Origin: Nitrospira sp.
GTDB lineage: Bacteria > Nitrospirota > Nitrospiria > Nitrospirales > Nitrospiraceae
Assembly (NCBI GenBank): GCA_018242765.1
Contig: JAFEBH010000011.1
Location: forward strand, 310,001 to 374,000
Direction: 5' to 3'
Length of the DNA stretch: 64,000 bases
The notes under the pieces are model-generated. The model had not been told where the DNA came from. It made no database searches and was given only the letters and a program-made list of their open reading frames with translations. How positions within the stretch are numbered: position 1 is the stretch's first letter; each line of letters opens with the position of its first letter. A program made the translations under genes and the position numbers. This document shows positions 62,159 through 64,000 of the stretch, piece after piece.

Positions 62159-62490
62159 TCAGCGAACATGCGGAACGACCTTCACAATCGTGTTGAACAC
62201 CAGAAACTGCAGCACCTTCGGTCTCGCCTTCAACAAATCTTCGGGTAAGGCTACGCGCTTCAGTGTACTCAGGAGATGATCAGTCAGCACGGTGAGCCGA
62301 ACCAGTCGGTGTTGGTCCCAACCTTCCCACTTCGCAGGGCCACGGTCACCAACTGGTTCTTCAGGACATGCTGAGCATGCTCGACGGTGCCCGTTTCTCC
62401 CGATGCTGGCGGATTAGCATAAGACCATCTCCTTCCCGATTAGTCACGATCGCAAAATGCATGACCGTGCTGCCAACCTCAAATAACTTG
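62159..62490 (-). pseudogene. decayed IS1380-family transposase, C-terminal part
   Basis: Translating the minus strand piecewise gives MHFAIVTNREGDGLMLIRQH, then after a frameshift TGTVEHAQHVLKNQL, then after a second frameshift RLTVLTDHLLSTLKRVALP with ARPKVLQFLVFNT and the final stop at 62159. These are the conserved C-terminal blocks of IS1380-type transposases (T-NR--DG--L-R-HREK, GTVEHAH-VLKNEL, LALLTYNLL--LKRLALP). Neither N-terminal part nor terminal repeats were found, so it is a dead remnant. Confidence 0.7.
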
Positions 62491-62596
62491 CCTCGGCGCC
62501 CGTGAACCTGCACTGAAAACTAGGGTTGGATCTTGTATCGTGCGTCGCTAGCTTGATCTGCCTGCACCAACAAAAATAGGCAGATGAATATAAATA

Positions 62597-62923
62597 TTAT
62601 GGTTTAGTCGATGGACTATCGATGCTTGGGCCGGTGCGGCTACGGATATTCAACGAGCTTTCGTGTCCCAACCGAGCGCCTGCTTCGGCCAGTTGATTGA
62701 GGTCGGAGTCTGTGGGTTGCACGCGATGGCGTGGGAGCTGACACCTAGTGGAGGCGGGGTTGCAGCGCCCGCGTCTGGTTCCGATTGGGAGTGGGGAGTC
62801 GCCCTGAATCGCCGGGCCTGTTCTCGGTTGAAGTGACGATGAATCAGGACTTTGCGCCGAGACCGCAGTGGCGACGATGACAATCGTAAAAATTAGAGTG
62901 CGTTGGACAAGGAATTGTCTCAT
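62597..62923 (-). CDS. small exported protein, 108 aa
   Basis: A 108-residue frame with a convincing signal peptide (QRTLIFTIVIVATAVSAQS, cleaved near residue 25). The mature part is short, polar and Ser/Pro/Arg-rich, with PRTGPAIQGDS near the start and SRTGPSIDSPS near the end as a repeated motif, and two Cys. The ribosome site is weak. Probably a real but unclassified secreted protein; its place among mobile-element debris lowers confidence. Confidence 0.45.
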   Translation of the reverse strand: MRQFLVQRTLIFTIVIVATAVSAQSPDSSSLQPRTGPAIQGDSPLPIGTRRGRCNPASTRCQLPRHRVQPTDSDLNQLAEAGARLGHESSLNIRSRTGPSIDSPSTKP

Positions 62924-62959
62924 CCAGTTCAAGCATAACAGGTGTTGGACTGGCATCAA

Positions 62960-63470
62960 TTTATTGCCGGAGAACAGATTGCTTACATTGATAACGCAAT
63001 ACAGTCTGCAGAGGCCGTGGATCGGACCTTAGCGCAATAGGTTCCCACGTCTGTACAGACGTGGGAACCTATTTGAAAGTTCTCGAATCAACACCCTGGG
63101 CGTATGCACCGGTGTGATAACGACCGGTCTATTCCGCAGTACGCTGTCAGCAGACTGGACCGCCATGATCTGAAAAGAAGGAATGTGGAGACAGGCAATG
63201 TGGCGGTCCGTGATAAATTTAACTGGTAACCAATGGTTATGTTTCGAAGGTTTTCTGTCAATGCGGGGAAGTCTGTATGAAATCAGCAATCAAGTTGTGT
63301 AACCACGGCTCTGCGCTCTTCGTGGATGCCATTGATGGAAGCGTCAGGTTCTGCAATTCATTGACAGTCTAAGAATCCCTATGTTACCGTCCTCCGTTCA
63401 TTGTGCCAGATAGGCACCCTACACCTCGCTCCCGACTGGTTCGGGGGCCTTTGTCCAGGAGGATTGCTGC
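62960..63470. other. intergenic region upstream of rpsF
   Basis: About 510 bases. The only clear structure is the 38-bp palindrome at 63036-63073. A TTGACA at 63360-63365 might belong to the rpsF promoter, but no good -10 box follows. A minus-strand frame here runs through the palindrome and is not called. Confidence 0.45.
63036..63073. repeat. perfect 38-bp palindrome
   Basis: Arms of 19 bases (AATAGGTTCCCACGTCTGT and its exact complement) meet at TGTACA with no loop. It lies about 110 bases from the end of the nearest minus-strand gene start and 400 bases before rpsF. It may be a bidirectional terminator, a regulatory cruciform or a mobile repeat. Confidence 0.75.
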
Positions 63471-63818
63471 ATGGAGCTCTACGAGTCTCTGTTTATTATT
63501 CGTCCGTCCCTTTCCGATGAGGATACGAAAGCGCTCATCGACAAGATGAAAAGTGTCGCCGATAAGACCGGCGCGCAATTCATCAAAGCCGAAAATTTAG
63601 GGAAGAAAAAACTCGCCTACGAGGTGCGTCGTGAGCGAAAGGGGACCTATGGCTATTTTTACTTTAAGGCACCGAACAACACCGTCGGCGAGCTGGAACG
63701 GGCCTATCGGTTGGAAGACGATATCATCAAGTTTCTGACGGTTCATCATGAGAAGCCATTAGTGGAGCGGCGCCCGGTGGAAGCGGCGGCACAGGAGTCA
63801 GACGGTGGCCGGATTTAA
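63471..63818 (+). CDS. rpsF: 30S ribosomal protein S6
   Basis: A 115-residue S6 with [22 protein letters not shown] at the start and the [24 protein letters not shown] core. AGGAGG precedes ATG 63471. The last 20 residues are an Arg/Glu/Ala tail. It overlaps the ssb start, the usual rpsF-ssb-rpsR order, so rpsR and rplI probably follow beyond the window. Confidence 0.96.
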   Translation: MELYESLFIIRPSLSDEDTKALIDKMKSVADKTGAQFIKAENLGKKKLAYEVRRERKGTYGYFYFKAPNNTVGELERAYRLEDDIIKFLTVHHEKPLVERRPVEAAAQESDGGRI

Positions 63819-64000
63819 CAAAGTCATCTTAATGGGAAACCTCACTCGGAATCCCGAGCTCCGGTATACGCCGAGTGGGACGCCAGTGGCGAGTTTTGGT
63901 TTGGCGGTCAGTCGCCGGTTTAAACAGGGCGACGATTTGAAGGAAGAAGTGTGTTTTGTCGATATTGTGGTCTTTGGTAAACAAGCCGAACATTGCGGGC
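63805..64000 (+). CDS. ssb: single-stranded DNA-binding protein, 5' part (cut by window end)
   Basis: GTG 63805 opens a frame with [32 protein letters not shown] and [13 protein letters not shown], the N-terminal OB-fold of SSB. Sixty-five codons lie in the window. It overlaps rpsF by 14 bases. The acidic C-terminal tail is outside the window. Confidence 0.94.
   Translation, partial: MAGFNKVILMGNLTRNPELRYTPSGTPVASFGLAVSRRFKQGDDLKEEVCFVDIVVFGKQAEHCG

Noticed and set aside
63029..63289. Minus-strand 86-codon frame
   Set aside because: It reads through the perfect 38-bp palindrome and has no recognisable feature.

Overview
The window looks like chromosome from a Gram-negative bacterium of the Nitrospira type (phylum Nitrospirota). 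This is inferred from the gene content, the many small PilZ proteins, the style of the short dispersed hairpin repeats and a moderately high GC content; no rRNA or nitrification marker lies inside the window to prove it. MurE carries the DNPR signature of the meso-diaminopimelate enzymes, which fits a Gram-negative wall. No tRNA, rRNA, CRISPR array, prophage or intact insertion sequence was found.

Layout. Positions 1-5300 hold small and poorly known genes: a DUF2914 membrane protein, a divergent FKBP-like protein translationally coupled to a DUF1499 protein, a PilZ protein, a zinc-ribbon-like mini-protein, a pyruvoyl decarboxylase of the SpeD fold with an altered active site, and an SCP2 protein. 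Two copies of a short inverted-repeat element sit among them. Positions 5300-10460 are a minus-strand efflux locus (TetR regulator, membrane-fusion protein, RND pump) with a palindromic operator next to the regulator start. Positions 10600-13150 hold two PilZ genes and a tandem pair of paralogous exported proteins. Positions 13228-18770 form a plus-strand operon with its own promoter: a two-subunit ThDP decarboxylase, an aminoethylphosphonate-type aminotransferase, a cytidylyltransferase, a CDP-alcohol phosphatidyltransferase fused to a degenerate nucleotidyltransferase, and a flippase-like membrane protein. Together they read as a route from phosphonopyruvate to CMP-aminoethylphosphonate and a membrane phosphonolipid, but no phosphoenolpyruvate mutase is present. 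Two more PilZ genes, a broken tfoX-like gene, cstA, yajQ, a beta-propeller lipoprotein and an exported protein with C-terminal repeats follow.

Positions 25393-46306 are a complete division and cell-wall (dcw) cluster in classical order: rsmH, ftsL, ftsI, murE, murF, mraY, murD, ftsW, murG, murC, murB, ddl, ftsQ, ftsA, ftsZ, then pgeF, yggS, proC, yggT and divIVA. Most junctions overlap or are only a few bases long, and a strong sigma-70-type promoter stands before rsmH; mraZ is absent. A serine hydrolase, a small unknown gene and a pgsA-like gene follow. Positions 48684-57870 carry pilC, pilS, pilR, ispE, prs, rplY, pth and ychF, a mixture of type IV pilus assembly and control with core metabolism and translation.

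The last part (57871-63470) is loosely packed: a fatty-acid-hydroxylase-like enzyme, a thiopurine methyltransferase-like gene, two small exported proteins, an STN-domain lipoprotein with HEAT-like repeats, a decayed IS1380-type transposase, a fragment resembling the 3' end of the methyltransferase gene, three copies of a short dispersed motif and a perfect 38-bp palindrome. The window ends with rpsF and the start of ssb.

The most interesting items are the pepM-less phosphonolipid-like operon and the SpeD-fold decarboxylase that keeps the pyruvoyl-forming Ser, His and Cys but lacks the AdoMet-pocket residues.
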